In this document: positions 1-13,556 of the stretch, in pieces | Layout: each line of letters begins with the position of its first letter | Numbering within the stretch: position 1 is the stretch's first letter | Assembly (NCBI RefSeq): GCF_905475345.1 | Contig: NC_066588.1 | Span: 11,267,473-11,331,472, forward strand | From: Vespula vulgaris | Taxonomy: Eukaryota > Arthropoda > Insecta > Hymenoptera > Vespidae | Direction of reading: 5' to 3' | Length of the DNA stretch: 64,000 nt | Notes under the pieces: model-generated | Databases searched by the model: none | Seen by the model: the letters and a program-made list of their open reading frames with translations, nothing else | Told to the model about the DNA's origin: nothing | Program-made: the position numbers and the translations under genes

Positions 1-660
1 GTTTTCCTGAACTGCGAACGAAACGAAATTGTTATATAACATAACGTTCATAAGATTTCACCGACTGGTTGTAATAAATACATATTATAACGAAATATCA
101 TTATTATTTTCTTGCATAGAAAAATTTATTGTTGTTGTTGTTTTCTTTTTTCTTTTTTTCCTTTCTTTCATTTTTCTGTTTTTTTAAATTTAAATAATTT
201 TGAAAGTATCTACTTTTACGTAACTTTGATTCTTATTTTTATATTTTAGGTATATTTTAAACCTTTTAAAAACTACCTTCGTAATATTACGTTTCTTCTG
301 TATATATAATCTGAAAAAAAAAAAAGAAAAAAAGATATTTCATCTACGTAATATTAGGTTCTATAGGAATGTTACCGTCTTCCACTTGCCTCCGCACGTG
401 TTAGGCGGAGCTTAAACGAACGAAATATTACGTTGCTGGATTTAAGAGGTACAATTTCTTCTTGTATATATAAAAATAAAAGTTTTTTTCTTTCCGAGAA
501 ATTCGACCAAGTTTATAAAGATTTATTATAGAATAATGTAAAAAAAAAAAAAAAAGAAAGAAAATGAAAGAAAAAGGTCAAACACGTGAAATTTTGACAA
601 AATTCAATGAGATCTTAAGGGATTAAAATTTGTTTATATGTACAAGGATAAAAGGGTTCT
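1..660. other. AT-rich non-coding DNA
   Basis: No reading frame resembling a protein is visible. The stretch is AT-rich with poly-A and poly-T runs. A degraded relative of the tandem repeat that follows begins around 581, where the block resembling 'caatgagatcttaa' first appears. Confidence 0.6.
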
Positions 661-3330
661 TTTTTTCGATAAATAATGTTTCATCTTTCATTCAAGTTTG
701 TAAATATTTATGTAGTAAAATAAAAAGGAATGAAAAAGGGTGCAAATTCTTTACAAGTTCTTCTAAAATTCAGTAAGTTCTTAACCTTTTTAATATCTTA
801 ATATCCTAATCTTTTTAATATTTTAATAACTTAATCCTTTCAATGTCCTTCCATTTTTAATATAATTTAAACATGTATTTAACACGAATGTGATGTTAAA
901 CAAATGTAATGTTATTTTATTCTGGATTTTATTTTATTTAAAAATGTAATAAAAATACATTTTTCTCTTTCTTTCGCGCGAAACAAACATTTTACATATA
1001 TTTTATAATGAAAAATAAAATAAAAAATAAAAAGAAAATAGGAAATGAAAATGCAAAAAACGTGTTTATTGTTAAGAGAAATGTGTTAATTTTAATAGAT
1101 AATTTTAATCGCATATTTTTCAAGATACTTTTGGATAGAAAATTTATAATATATTATAAGGGTTAAGGGTTTAAAAGTTTATTATAGTTTATAGTTAGAG
1201 AAAATTAGAAAATTCATTTATAGTTTATAGTTGCCATATTTACTAATAATTATATATATTTATAATTAATTATTTATCCTCAATGTTTATATACTATAAT
1301 AAAAAAAAAGATGAACTTTTTACAAACTTATGAATTTATTACTTTAATAAATTACTTTACTAAAAGGATTAAAGTTTATATATGTATTTAAGTTATACTT
1401 ATACGTTTAAAAATATAAGTTCGTTTTCTTATATTTCTCTACAAATAATGTTTCATCCAAGTTTAGAAACATTTATCTAATAGAAAAAGAAAAAAAAAAT
1501 GTGAATCTTTTATACGTTCTACCAAAATTCAAGGAAATCTTAAACGATTGAAATTTTCTTATATGTGCAAAAATATTAGCTCGTTTTTTTATATCTCTCA
1601 ACAATAGTGTTTCATTTTAGAATAGAATAACAATAGTGTTTCAAATTTAGAAACATTTATCTAGTAGAAAAAGAAATAAAAAAGTATAAATTTTTTATAC
1701 GTTCTACCAAAATTCAACGAGATTTTAAACGATTAAAGTTGACATATATACCAAAAAAAATAAGCTTATTTTTTATTTCTCAACAAATAGTGTTCCGTCC
1801 AAGTTTAGAAACATTTCTCTAGTAAAAGAATAAAAAAGAAAAGAAAAAAGAAGAAAAAAGAAAACGTATGAATTTTTTATAGGTTCTATCAAAAATCAAC
1901 GAGATCTTAAACGATAAAAGTTGACTTACATATGCAAAAAAATAAGCTTATCTTTTATTTATCAACAAATAGTGTTCCATCCAAGTTTAGAAACATTTCT
2001 CTAGTAAAAAAATAAAAAATAAAAAAAAAAGAGAAAAGAAAACGTATAAATTTTTTATAGGTTCTATCAAAAATCAACGAGATCTTAAATGATAAAAGTT
2101 GACTTATATATACAAAAAAAAAAAAAAATAAAAAAAAACAGAGAAAAGAAAACGTATAAATTTTTTATAGGTTCTAACAAAAATCAACGAGATCTTAAAC
2201 GATAAAAGTTGACTTATATATACAAAAAAAAAAAAAAAAAAAAAACTTATTTTTTATTTCTCAACAAATAGTGTTCCATCCAAGTTTAGAAACATTTCTC
2301 TAGTAAAAAAATAAAAAATAAAAAAAAAAAGAGAAAAGAAAACGTATAAATTTTTTATAGGTTCTAACAAAAATCAACGAGATCTTAAACGATAAAAGTT
2401 GACATATATACAAAAAAAAAAAAAAAAGCTTATTTTTTATTTCTCAACAAATAGTGTTCCATCTAAGTTTAGAAACATTTCTCTAGTAAAAAAATAAAAA
2501 ATAAAAAAAAAAAGAGAAAAGAAAACGTATAAATTTTTTATAGGTTCTAACAAAAATCAACGAGATCTTAAACGATAAAAGTTGACTTATATATACAAAA
2601 AAAAAAAAAAAAAAAAAAAAGCTTATTTTTTATTTCTCAACAAATAGTGTTCCATCCAAGTTTAGAAACATTTCTCTAGTAAAAAAATAAAAAATAAAAA
2701 AAAAAAGAGAAAAGAAAACGTATAAATTTTTTATAGGTTCTAACAAAAATCAACGAGATCTTAAACGATAAAAGTTGACATATATACAAAAAAAAAAAAA
2801 AAAAGCTTATTTTTTATTTCTCAACAAATAGTGTTCCATCTAAGTTTAGAAACATTTCTCTAGTAAAAAAATAAAAAATAAAAAAAAAAAGAGAAAAGAA
2901 AACGTATAAATTTTTTATAGGTTCTAACAAAAATCAACGAGATCTTAAACGATAAAAGTTGACTTATATATACAAAAAAAAAAAAAAAAATAAGCTTATC
3001 TTTTATTTCTCAACAAATAGAGTTCCATCCAAGTTTAGAAACATTTCTCTAGTAAAAAAATAAAAAATAAAAAATAAAAGAAGAAAAAAGAAAACGTATG
3101 AATTTTTTATAGGTTCTATCAAAAATCAACGAGATCTTAAACGATAAAAGTTGACTTATATATACAAAAAAAAAAAAAGAAAAAAAAAATAAGCTTATCT
3201 TCTATTTCTCAACAAATAGTGTTCCATCCAAGTTTACGTAGCAAAAAAAAAATAAATAAATAAATAAAAAATAAAAAAAGGAAAAAGAAAAGAGAACATA
3301 AATTTTGTAAACCTTCCAAAATTCATCAAG
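661..3330. repeat. AT-rich tandem repeat array, ~182-199 bp unit
   Basis: A phrase beginning 'tgttccatccaagtttag' recurs at 1791, 1973, 2272, 2455, 2649, 2832, 3021 (variant) and 3220. Each copy is followed by 'aacgtataaattttttatag' and 'caacgagatcttaaacgat'. Spacing is 182-199 bp, and variable poly-A length explains most of the difference. A partial unit sits at about 2101-2271. More diverged copies lie upstream at about 661, 1449 and 1608-1640, so homogenisation rises from left to right. Units 2272-3020 form an A-B-A-B pattern. No coding capacity was seen. It looks like a local satellite-type array. Confidence 0.9.
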
Positions 3331-4059
3331 ATCTTAAGAGATTTGAAAAGTTTCTTTGGAAAAATTGAAGACACACTGTATATCCATATACCACGCGTAA
3401 AAGTGGATAGAGAAGAGATTCTCTCGCGCGTGCACACCATTGCATTCGTGGAAGACAAGATAGCACGTAGCGCAACCGAGGTGGAATTGGCAATGGCAGA
3501 ATAGCTTAGAAGAGAGAGAACACGGTGAGAGCAGAACCGAAACTTGGACACTCGCCAATAGAGAATACAACATCCGAACGAGCGAACACGAGAACTTTGT
3601 ACCTTCCAAGTTCTCTGACTTACGAATCGAGTTTGTAAACCCCTTCGACGTAATCCACTGATGACTGTGCGGCAACTGAATATATAAATGTTTTATTTTT
3701 ATTTATGTGTTGTATATATATATATATATTTGTTTACGTATTCATTCGTATGATATTCGATCGTTAAACAAAAATATTTGTTTTTCTACCTACCATTTTC
3801 ACGTACGTATATACGTAAGTGTGTGTATGTGTCATATTTGTATTATTATTTTAAATGTATCTATATATATGTTATTGTTACACACTACGAACAATTATGT
3901 ATCGAAGTAACCAGAATAACTATGCAATATTATTCATTACGTTAATATGCACATGCTAAAATGAAAAGTAAACGAAGTTACGTGTCGTGCATTTTTCTAT
4001 TCTATTTAAACGCATAGAGGAATGCCGCTACGCAAAAGTATTTTCTAATCAACGCAGAA
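3331..4059. other. Non-coding stretch with a GC-richer island at ~3420-3670
   Basis: 3420-3670 is richer in CG dinucleotides than its surroundings. Open frames exist on the minus strand but look like no known family and have no convincing splice or start context. I see no supported gene. The left edge (3300-3350) still carries a diverged remnant of the tandem repeat. A short (TA)n run lies near 3717-3730. Confidence 0.4.
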
Positions 4060-4650
4060 AACACTGGACATTTATATATAAATATATATATATTAAATTA
4101 ATTATATATATATAATTAATAAGACAAGAATTTTTATATTTTTTATTATATATATATAATCAATTATATATAAAATATATATATAAAATTAACTATATAT
4201 ATATAATTAATACGAAAAGAATTTTTATATTTTTATTTTTATAATATTTTTTTTATATATACAATCGATTATATATATATAAAATATACATATTAAATTA
4301 TATATATATATATATATAATTAATATGAAAAGAATTTTTATAATATTTTTTATTATATATATAATCAATTATATATATAAAATATATATATAAAATTAAC
4401 TATATATATATAATTAATACGAAAAAAATTTTTATATTGTTATTTTTATAATATTTTTTTTATATATACAATCGATTATATATATATAAAATATACATAT
4501 TAAATTATATATATATATATATAATTAATATGAAAAGAATTTTTATAATATTTTTTATTATATATATAATCAATTATATATATAAAATATATATATAAAA
4601 TTAACTATATATATATATAATTAATACGAAAAGAATTTTTATGAAATAAA
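4060..4650. repeat. AT-only tandem repeat, period ~207 bp
   Basis: The blocks 'atcgattatatatatataaaa' and 'cgaaaagaatttttat' recur about every 197-212 bp. For example, the 'atcgatt' landmark is at 4264 and 4471, and the 'caattatatata' landmark is near 4160, 4375 and 4569. About two and a half copies are present, made almost wholly of A and T. Confidence 0.8.
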
Positions 4651-5756
4651 CAAATCAAATATAAATTAAGAATATATTTGTAATAATCAAAGTACGATTG
4701 TCATCATAGGTGTCTAATAAAATGGCGTTATTACATAACCTCTAATCGATCGATTATTTTTTTTTCTTCTTTCTTATTTACAACATATAATCATACACAA
4801 AAGAATTCAGTTCCCACGTACATAGTATATACCGAAAAACGAAAGGATACGAGATCGGAGACAGATAGAACGCAACAGATAAACGTGATCTACGGATTCG
4901 ATATTGGATCTAACGATAGAACGGAGATCGATGGTAGAACTATTGACCAGACTCGTCTCGGTTTTCGTTCGATTCTATGTACATTCAGGGTCACTTAGGT
5001 TAGACAAAATCTTTTCGATGTGGCAACAACGACCGAACGAACGAACGAACGACAACGAGACTACCTGTTAAACCGAGTAAGCCACACACAGACAAAACTT
5101 TTCGTTCGACGTTAAAACGAAACGTTGGTTGGCAAACGTAAAGTTCGGCAAATCTCTGTGGAAAAAATTTGCGAGTAAAATATTTTTTATCAATAATATA
5201 TTTCCTACGATTCTATGCCGAATATGATAAAAAGAGATTGATATAAAATAAAAAGAAAAAAGAAAAGAAAAGAAAAAAATAATTCGATATCCAAACATGG
5301 ATCGTTTTCGTTCCATCGTAGGAAGGAAGAGAGAACACGCGGAAATGTTTTTCAAATTCTTTACCGTGAACATCGCTGCGCGTCGCGTCTACGTAATCAC
5401 CGCTAACCTCGGTCAACTCGACTGGGATTTTACGTAAACAGATTCTAAGCAGAAAGTATATTAAATCGAGGTACCAATAATATTAACGAGAACGATATTA
5501 CGAAGACCTTTTTCTTTGTTTTCTTTTTTTGTTTTACTAACGAGAATCTTTCGTTGTATATTCGAGTCTTAGCGATATCCTTTAGAGAGAGAGAAATAAT
5601 ATCGTTAGAAGAAAATAAATGTAATTCGATCGTGATTCGCCACGATGCGTGTCGTATATACTATATATTTCTTTTCTCTGTCGTCGTATACGCACCGATG
5701 CATGGCAAATTACGTAGAATTCATCGAGGTGCTGTCAAAAGGATACACACACATAC

Positions 5757-5801
<45 letters not shown>

Positions 5802-5989
5802 ATATATTAACATATGAATAATTCGATACATAAAATTGTCGTTAAACGCACCCGTTAAAACGTATTAGATTTTCTCGTATTTCCTTTCGTCTCGTTCTTA
5901 CTTACTCGAAAGTAATTCCTCGAGGCAGACGATCTTTCTTTTCTTCCTACACCGATATTCTTTCGAAGCGTCTTCCAAAACTTAATCTA
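4651..5989. other. Non-coding intergenic DNA
   Basis: No supported gene was found. It holds a short GAAC-type tetranucleotide run near 5035-5052 and a (TA)n microsatellite at about 5758-5793. Minus-strand frames near 5068-5416 lack similarity to anything I recognise. Confidence 0.5.
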
Positions 5990-6330
5990 AATTGTAAACA
6001 CGTGTCCAGAACGAAACCAATCACGCACTGGAACACTCACTGAACTCACGAACGGTCTCAAGACCGGCTGACACTTCTCCGTCGCGCGTATTTTACAGCA
6101 ATGGAATCCGTCGTAATCGCGTCGCGCCTTCTCTCAAGAAACGGTACAAGCGCTCATGTCGCTCCTTCACGAAATGAGTTACCAGCTTCCCTCTCTGATC
6201 GGCTCCGATGGGCGTGGTTTATCTACCGACGATGACCGACGACGTACGAACATGTCCGAATAGATTTACACTAGACGGCATTGCTTATCGACAACGTTGC
6301 GACGCCATCTTGATAATTCGTCTACCGCGA
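5990..6330. promoter_or_regulatory. Candidate promoter/CpG-containing island upstream of RNF121
   Basis: Against the AT-rich surroundings this segment has many CG dinucleotides, little simple sequence, and a 'gccatcttg' element near 6303 (complement of an AAGATGGC-type core promoter motif). It lies about 1 kb before the RNF121 start codon, so a 5' UTR intron would be needed if the transcription start is here. It could equally serve a divergent minus-strand transcript. Assignment is by composition and position only. Confidence 0.35.
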
Positions 6331-7286
6331 AATTTTAAAACGTTTTAACTTTAAATGTTATTACGTTTATGTGAAGCGATAAAGTATTGTGCTAAAATTA
6401 TATCGCCTGGGGTAGTTTTAAGTTATTTACTACGTATATTTTTTCTTTTCTATACTACGTTCTAACATCGAGTTCGTGCGCTTTAACCGACTTGTACGAA
6501 TCTTATTTGATAATGTTACTACTTTTTATGTAATTTATTAGTATCCTTCATCTGTCTTATAAGGTAGGTTTAGATTTTATTATTGATACTTTATACTATC
6601 GTGAAGCACATTTTTTTATTTACAGATATATTATGTGTATATATATGTCGGGGAATAAATGTTTCATTATATACAACGGCTGGAAAATTAAATTACATTC
6701 TATTTTTAACAAATGGCTCGGTAATAAGACTGTATTTTATATCAATTGATTTGCTTTAATCTTTATATAGCAACGTAACAAAAAATTGAATAATTTGGAT
6801 TGATCTTTATTTACAAACTTTTGTACGATCGTATAATTCTGTCAATTTTATTAAAAAAAAATTATTATATACGTCATTGTCATTCAAAAAAATTATTAAT
6901 ATAAATTTTATTAAATATCGCACGGTATCCTATTACTTTTTTATAAAGTCAATATGGCTGACTTATTGCAACGTGAGAGTTAAAAACAAAATATTAATCA
7001 TTTAAATGTGTGGATTTTGTATATATAAAAACAATTAAATGTCGTGAAAAAATCTTTTATATATTTAAATTAATTAATATACAATCGATCTTATTTGATC
7101 TTCAACTGTTCTTACGTAAACATTTATTTATATACAGATATTTTAGAATAATTTATGATTATTCTTAATATGAGTTTATCATCGTCGGTGTGAATAGTAC
7201 CTTAAGATGTGCCACCCAGCAACGGGTACATTATGCCAGTTTGTTAAAATCTATTTATTCATTGTTGGTTAAAAATATTATAAATC

Positions 7287-8956
7287 ATGGATCTACATAC
7301 GATGCCAAATAAAGTATGTATATATCTTTTTGTAAATGTACATTTTAATTTCTCAATAATAATAATTTAGAAAATAAAGTGAACATACGTAAAATATAAC
7401 CTCTTAAATCGCATGAGGAATTCAAAAATGACATTATCGTTATAATTATTTTTATGTTTACATAGAGATAAGATGTGTTCATATAACGTGCATATACTAT
7501 CCATTTGTTGTAAATAAGTTGGAATTTAATCAATAATATATGATATGTATGTAGGTATATTTATGATATTATAAAATAAATAATATCTTTCATTTTTTCA
7601 GAGTGAAGACGAGATGACCGCTGCAGAAAAATGGAGGTAAACCGTTTATAATAATATAAAGTTATTATTCGTTGCAATATATGTTAATATATAAACAAGC
7701 AAAAAAATTCAATTTGCGCAAATGTAAAATTCAATGACTTTTTAGGGTAGAACATATAAAAATGCACAAAGAACATGAAGGCCATGAATCGATGCATGCC
7801 GAAATGCTAATAATTTTAATAGTAACATTAATATTAGGACAGATCTTTTTAATCGAATGGAAAAAGAGACATTTTAAATCATATCAGGTAAAATAAAGTA
7901 CGTCTTAATTATATTAATAATATTTCATATCATCGACACGATAAGAAGTATATAATTTTTGTGTAGTTAATAACATTGATAATTATGTGGCTAATTCCAT
8001 TTGGTATGAGTCTATATAATCAATGGTGGAGATTTATTTTTCTATGGTTAGTTACGTCATGTATAACGGGACTTGTAGTAAGAAAAGCTATTCAGAAACC
8101 AATACAAGGTACAACTCCCAGGTATGATTGTTATTATAAAATAATAAGTCTTGTATTTTATTTTTAAAATAGTTCATTGAACTGTTTGTTATATATTTTT
8201 TTTGTTTTTTTACAGATTAGTGTACAAGTGGTTTTACTTTATTTACAAGCTTAGTTATGTTTTGGGTATAATTGGATATATGATAATATTAGCAACGTTT
8301 TTTGGTTTCAATCTTGTATTTGAGGTGAAGCCTCAAATTTGGATGGATTACGGTGTACTTTTTTTATTTTATGGCCTCTATTTTGGAGTTCTTGGAAGGG
8401 ATGTTGCTGAAATATGTGCTGACAAAATGGCTTCACACGTAGGAGTGAGTACTTCGTAGAAATATATTATGAAACTATTGCGATGTTCATAAAATCTTAT
8501 ATAATTTACAGTATTATGCTCCAGGCAGTATGCCAACAAGAACTTTAGAGCCAGGAGTATGTGCTGTATGTGGAAACAAGTTGTTAGTCTTAGAACACGA
8601 AGAAGGTGTTATCGAAAATACATTTAAACTTAGCTGCGAACATGTCTTTCATGAATTTTGCATTAGAGGTTGGTGCATCGTAGGGAAAAAACAGACATGT
8701 CCTTATTGTAAAGAAAAGGTCGATCTCAAGAAGATGTTTCACAATCCGTATCCTTTTGCAGATAAAGAACATTCTTTTTACAAAATGGTATACGCATGTA
8801 TGTATACGCTATATCAGCCTTAATGATTTTTAAAGATGGGAACGGCCACATGTATTATATGGTCAATTATTGGATTGGATAAGGTGGTTAGTTGCATGGC
8901 AACCACTAATTCTGTTCCTAGTGCAAGGTATCAATTGGTCTCTGGGCCTTGAGTAA
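7287..8956 (+). CDS. RNF121: RING finger protein 121 homologue, multi-pass membrane E3 ubiquitin ligase
   Basis: Seven coding exons: 7287-7313, 7602-7636, 7746-7887, 7967-8121, 8216-8444, 8512-8747 and 8836-8956 (stop TAA). All introns are GT-AG, phases agree, and the product is 314 aa, close to the roughly 327 aa of human RNF121. The N-terminus is hydrophilic, with the family motif HESMHAEM around residues 34-41. Hydrophobic segments lie at about 42-58, 69-84, 88-105, 131-152 and 162-176. A C3H2C3 RING-H2 domain follows: zinc ligands C213, C216, C238, H240, H243, C246, C259, C262, including HEFCIRGWCIVGKKQTCPYC. A conserved hydrophobic tail ends in GLE. Family knowledge: RNF121 is an ER/Golgi ubiquitin ligase in membrane-protein quality control. 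The start is the ATG of a 27-nt first coding exon, which joins in frame to exon 2; an upstream 5' UTR exon is possible. Convergent with teneurin. Confidence 0.95.
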
Positions 8957-11400
8957 GTAATGCCATAATTGAGTCGAATTGGTTATGCTCCAAAGGAGTA
9001 GCACTACAATTGCTGAATCATTATTTGTCGATTTTGAATACAAATGTGCTTGTATATTTGTATATGCAATTGTTTATTATATTTGTTACTGGAACACCAA
9101 CATTTTGCTAATGATATACGAATGTTGGCGATTATATTATTTACTATACCTATTCATATATGTATATATATATATATATACATCTTCGTATATGTATATT
9201 GTATATATATCTGATTATGTATATATATATATATATAATATATACCTTCGTACTTTGCGTACAGTACGTACATACGTACGCCTGTGTTCAGGAATAGAAA
9301 AACTCGAAGGTGCTTTATTATGTTAATTCCTTTTGCACTTAAGAAAAATTAACAGTATAAAAATTTAAATGCAAAACTTTTTTTTTATCGTAGGACTTCT
9401 TCGGATACATTTAGTAGGTAATAATATATAGTATTTTGAATAAAGATACAAAGTTAAATAAATTATAGTTCTTTCACATTTTTGTATCTTTCTAGTCAGG
9501 AAATTTCTAAAGTTTTGAAAACGGAGCGTAACGCAATATTAAGTCGTAATAGCTATAGCTCTTGATAATATTTTTGTAAAATTTGGCTGTGCACCTGGTA
9601 CTTCATCGACTTGTTTATATTTTTCAACAGTATATTATTAATAATTAATACACATTCCTTGATACAAGTACACGGTGCTCCACATATTTTTCATATAAAA
9701 TATGTTCCCATAGTTTTGGGAATATTCTAATAATAATAAGATAGATGTGTTAATGCTTTAAAATTGCTCCTAGGAAATTATTTAAGAATAATAGTTTTCG
9801 GTTAGATCATATAAATACTTACCGTATTAAAAGAACAACCGGTTAAATAAGAAAACCATAAATGTGAAGCTGTCTTATACGGTAAATTAAAAGTTAGTAA
9901 GATTTTATAATAACGAATGTGTGTGATACTTTTCAAAATATTATATAGATATAAAGATAGTCTAATTTCTTTTTAAAAGTAATCGATATCGATCGTTTTG
10001 TAATAACACAATGCGTGTAAGTAGTACATCCAATAACGATCGTTTTCACAGTTAATTAATCTTGCACCAGTATATCTGTCACACTTATTGCACAAGTAAG
10101 CAGTTTTTAATCCTTTCTTTCTTTCTTTCCTCCCTCCCTCCTTCCCCTCCCACCTACACGATCAGTTTTATGATTATACTATCTATATGCATATATACGA
10201 TTTGTAGGTTTTAATCAAAGATTCGTTTACATTTTACGTAAACATCTACGTTAATTGTAAGAATCGATGCATTGCTTAACGTATCAGCACATTTGTTATT
10301 TATTTTAAGTTTTCTGTTTTCATCGTCGCATTTATCAATTCTTCTTCGTGGGAAATGTAGGTATTATAAAAGTTAACGATAAATTCTATATTCTTCTTAA
10401 CAAATAATATCGCCGGTACGATACGATATAATCTTACAAATTGAAATTGAATGAAAATACAAATTTCAAATACGATTAATTCGATTTAAGCGCGACAAGC
10501 AAGTGTCTCTTCCATCTTCTATTTCCCACAAAACATAACGATTGTAAATACGTTGAGAAGAGTAAACAAAAAAATTGTAATAAATGGAAAGACCTGTCCA
10601 AAGCAAATACTTCATAATAAAATAATGTACAAAAGCAGAATATATTGTGCAGTATTAATCCTTAAAGCAATACGTTCCCTTTGGATTTTTTTTGTTTCTT
10701 TTTTTTTTCCCTTTCATTCTTTTTTTTCTTTTTTCTTTTTTTTCTTTTTAATCGTATATTTTGTTGCCGTATCTTTTAGTTTCATTTCTTTTTGTTTTGG
10801 GAATTCATTTTTCCAACGCATCAGGATTATACTTTGCAAATATTTTACTTTTACGTTCGTATTTCACTTTGCTAAGAAAAAGTCTCTTTCGTCGAATAAA
10901 TAAAGAATAAATCTATAACAAATTTTTGTTACCTTTTTCATCGTTTTTTCCAGAGTAACGGAAACGGTCAAGATTGATCATGGCAGCACAGACGCTACGA
11001 TAATAGCAGATTTTCACTGACTTGTTCAATGTACAAAAGCTGTATGTTCTACTATTTTTTAATAAAAAAAACCAATCCAAGCGAGTTATGTATATACGCA
11101 AACACACACATATATGTATACATATATATATATATACGTACATGTATATACACATATATATATATATGTGTGAGACTGATATTGTAAATTGTATTTAATT
11201 GTGTTTGCCGAGCAATGTTTCAAATCCGAGAGAATATTTTCTTGAAAATATTAAAAGTTTTCTTGTAGAACTTTAAGTAACGAAAAATAAACAAAAAGAA
11301 AAAGAAAATTATATATATAATATATATATATAAACAAACAGTTAGAAAGAGAGAAAGAGTGTGAGAGAGTGTGAGAGCAATGATAACAACTCGTCAGTAA
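8957..11400. other. RNF121 3' UTR and intergenic DNA
   Basis: The first part is the likely RNF121 3' UTR, with TA-rich runs near 9160-9240. Beyond about 9470 no coding signal is seen on either strand. T-rich and TA-rich simple sequence occurs near 10690-10760, 11100-11165 and 11300-11330. Confidence 0.5.
9439..9462 (+). terminator. Candidate polyadenylation signals of RNF121
   Basis: Two AATAAA hexamers on the plus strand (9439-9444 and 9457-9462) lie about 480-500 nt after the RNF121 stop codon. They are the first closely paired canonical signals downstream. Use is inferred. Confidence 0.45.
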
Positions 11401-11997
11401 TGTTACTAAAAGACTTTAATTATCTCTCCTTTTAATAGTTCGATAGAAAAAACAACTTTCATCACATCGTCGCGTTCTCGTAGGTACTTTTTTTTTTAGA
11501 TTGCGACGGATCCGTTCTAAGGACGCTTTTTCTCAATCTTTTTCTTCACTCGTATTTAATCTTTATACACGCTTAATCTAGTATCGGTTTGTGTTTAACG
11601 AAGAGAAAAATATATGATAGCAAAAGGGAGAGAAAGAGATAATTATTTAACGTGTAAGATAGATACAAGGAGAGTTTCAAGGATAAGGCGAGAACATTTA
11701 GGAACAATATTTATAAAAGACCTTACGACGGATCCGACGAATAATTACAAGATAATACGTCAAATTAATCTATTTGTGTGAATAAATAGAAAATTTTTAT
11801 TTAGTTGGCAGGATAAAGGGGTTGGGGGATGGATAAAGGGGTAGTAGTTTAAGACGTCACGAAACGATGGGATTAGCAGGATAGGTATAGGTACAGACAT
11901 TCACAAACACTAGGAAATTTTATAGATATATTTATTGAGTACTTAGCGTGTAAGAGTATAGAATATATGTACCTTATTGTTAAATATCATTACACGG

Positions 11998-12055
<58 letters not shown>

Positions 12056-12799
12056 GTATGTGTGTGTGTCTGTGTATGTATATATATATATATATATATA
12101 TAATAATGTAGTCTTATAAAATAAACCTCGCGCGTGAGCACGATGCGTACAACGACGTGCGCATGCGTGCCCATGTGTACGTGTATGTGTTTTACGTGTT
12201 GTGTTTCCTTGAAAGAGTATTTACACAATGATCGCAATTATCATCAATATGTACATATGTTTTTCCACTTCCTTCCTTTTCTTTTCTTCTTTCTTTCTTC
12301 TTTTCCTTTTTCTTTCTTTCTTTCTTTCTTTTTTCCCCTTCCTTCTTTCTTTTATCCATTCCATACTTGTAAAAGAAAATTTCCCCAAAAAAAAAAGTAA
12401 TAATAATAATAAAAAAAACAAACAGAGAACAAAACTACAGACGAACGGACGAACGAGCCGGACGAAATGAGGATCGAACGAGCGGAGAGCCGTAAATTTG
12501 TCTCGTAATTCGATTTTTTGTCATTTTTATATTTGCCAACATTTTTCCCCGAATAAATAATCTTCAATTTATATCGACTCAAATTATCATCCACATCAAA
12601 CAATCTTCACCGTCGAATTAATTATCTTTTCTTTTTCTTTTTCTTTTTCTTTTTTCTTCGCTGTCTCTCAACGCACGACTAATGAGAGTTTAAGAAAACG
12701 TTTACTATCGTTTTGCGTTTATCTTCCTCGTTAATATTTGTGAAAGTATACGGGACACGTTAGATTGAGACGACCTTCACGATTTTTCTTTTATCCTTT

Positions 12800-12865
12800 T
12801 TATTATTATTATTATTATTATTAATATTAATATTATTAATATTATTATTAATATTATTATTATTA

Positions 12866-12944
<79 letters not shown>

Positions 12945-12948
12945 TTAT
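12800..12948. repeat. (ATT)n microsatellite
   Basis: About 150 bp of almost pure ATT trinucleotide with a few ATATT and TTTTT interruptions. Confidence 0.95.
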
Positions 12949-13384
12949 GTCAGTTCATCGAGAATATCATTCGCGAGTATTTTTTACGTTTCTCTGCCCC
13001 CTCCCCCAGGCCCTCCGACTTCAAACGCGAATTCGTCAATGGAGTAAAATATAATTTTTCGTTCGTCGCTTTTATATACAAAATTAAACGGTCATGTAAC
13101 CGCGACACCCGTCGCGCACTTTTATAAATCGAGCGCGACGAGTTATCGATCGGTCTTTAATAAGTTTCTCTTGTCTCTCTCTCTCTCTCTCTTTCTTTCC
13201 TTCTCGATTCTTTTTTTCCTTTTCTTATCATTTTTCTTTTCTTCTATTTTTATTTCTTTATACCTCTCGCGAGGAGGATCTTCTCCTCCGGATTCGCTTC
13301 TTTTTTACTTTTATATTTTTAGAAAAGCGCACGACTTTCTTTCTTTCCCCTTCCACGATATTTATCGTTAACACAATTTTTGCA

Positions 13385-13497
13385 TATATTAATATGTATA
13401 TATGTATATATATATATATTTATATATATATATATATCTATATATATATCTATATATATATATATTTATATTTATATTTATATGTATAGTGGTACTT

Positions 13498-13553
<56 letters not shown>
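13385..13553. repeat. Compound (TA)n and (CT)n microsatellite
   Basis: TA and TATATC/TATATT runs from about 13385 to 13483 are followed, after a short spacer, by an uninterrupted CT run at 13502-13553. More CT-rich runs continue to about 13665. Open frames here encode only Ser-Leu or Tyr-Ile repeats. Confidence 0.9.

Positions 13554-13556
<3 letters not shown>

Noticed and set aside
3234..3675. Overlapping minus-strand frames of 105 and 113 aa
   Set aside because: No recognisable family. They overlap repeat remnants and lack splice or regulatory support.
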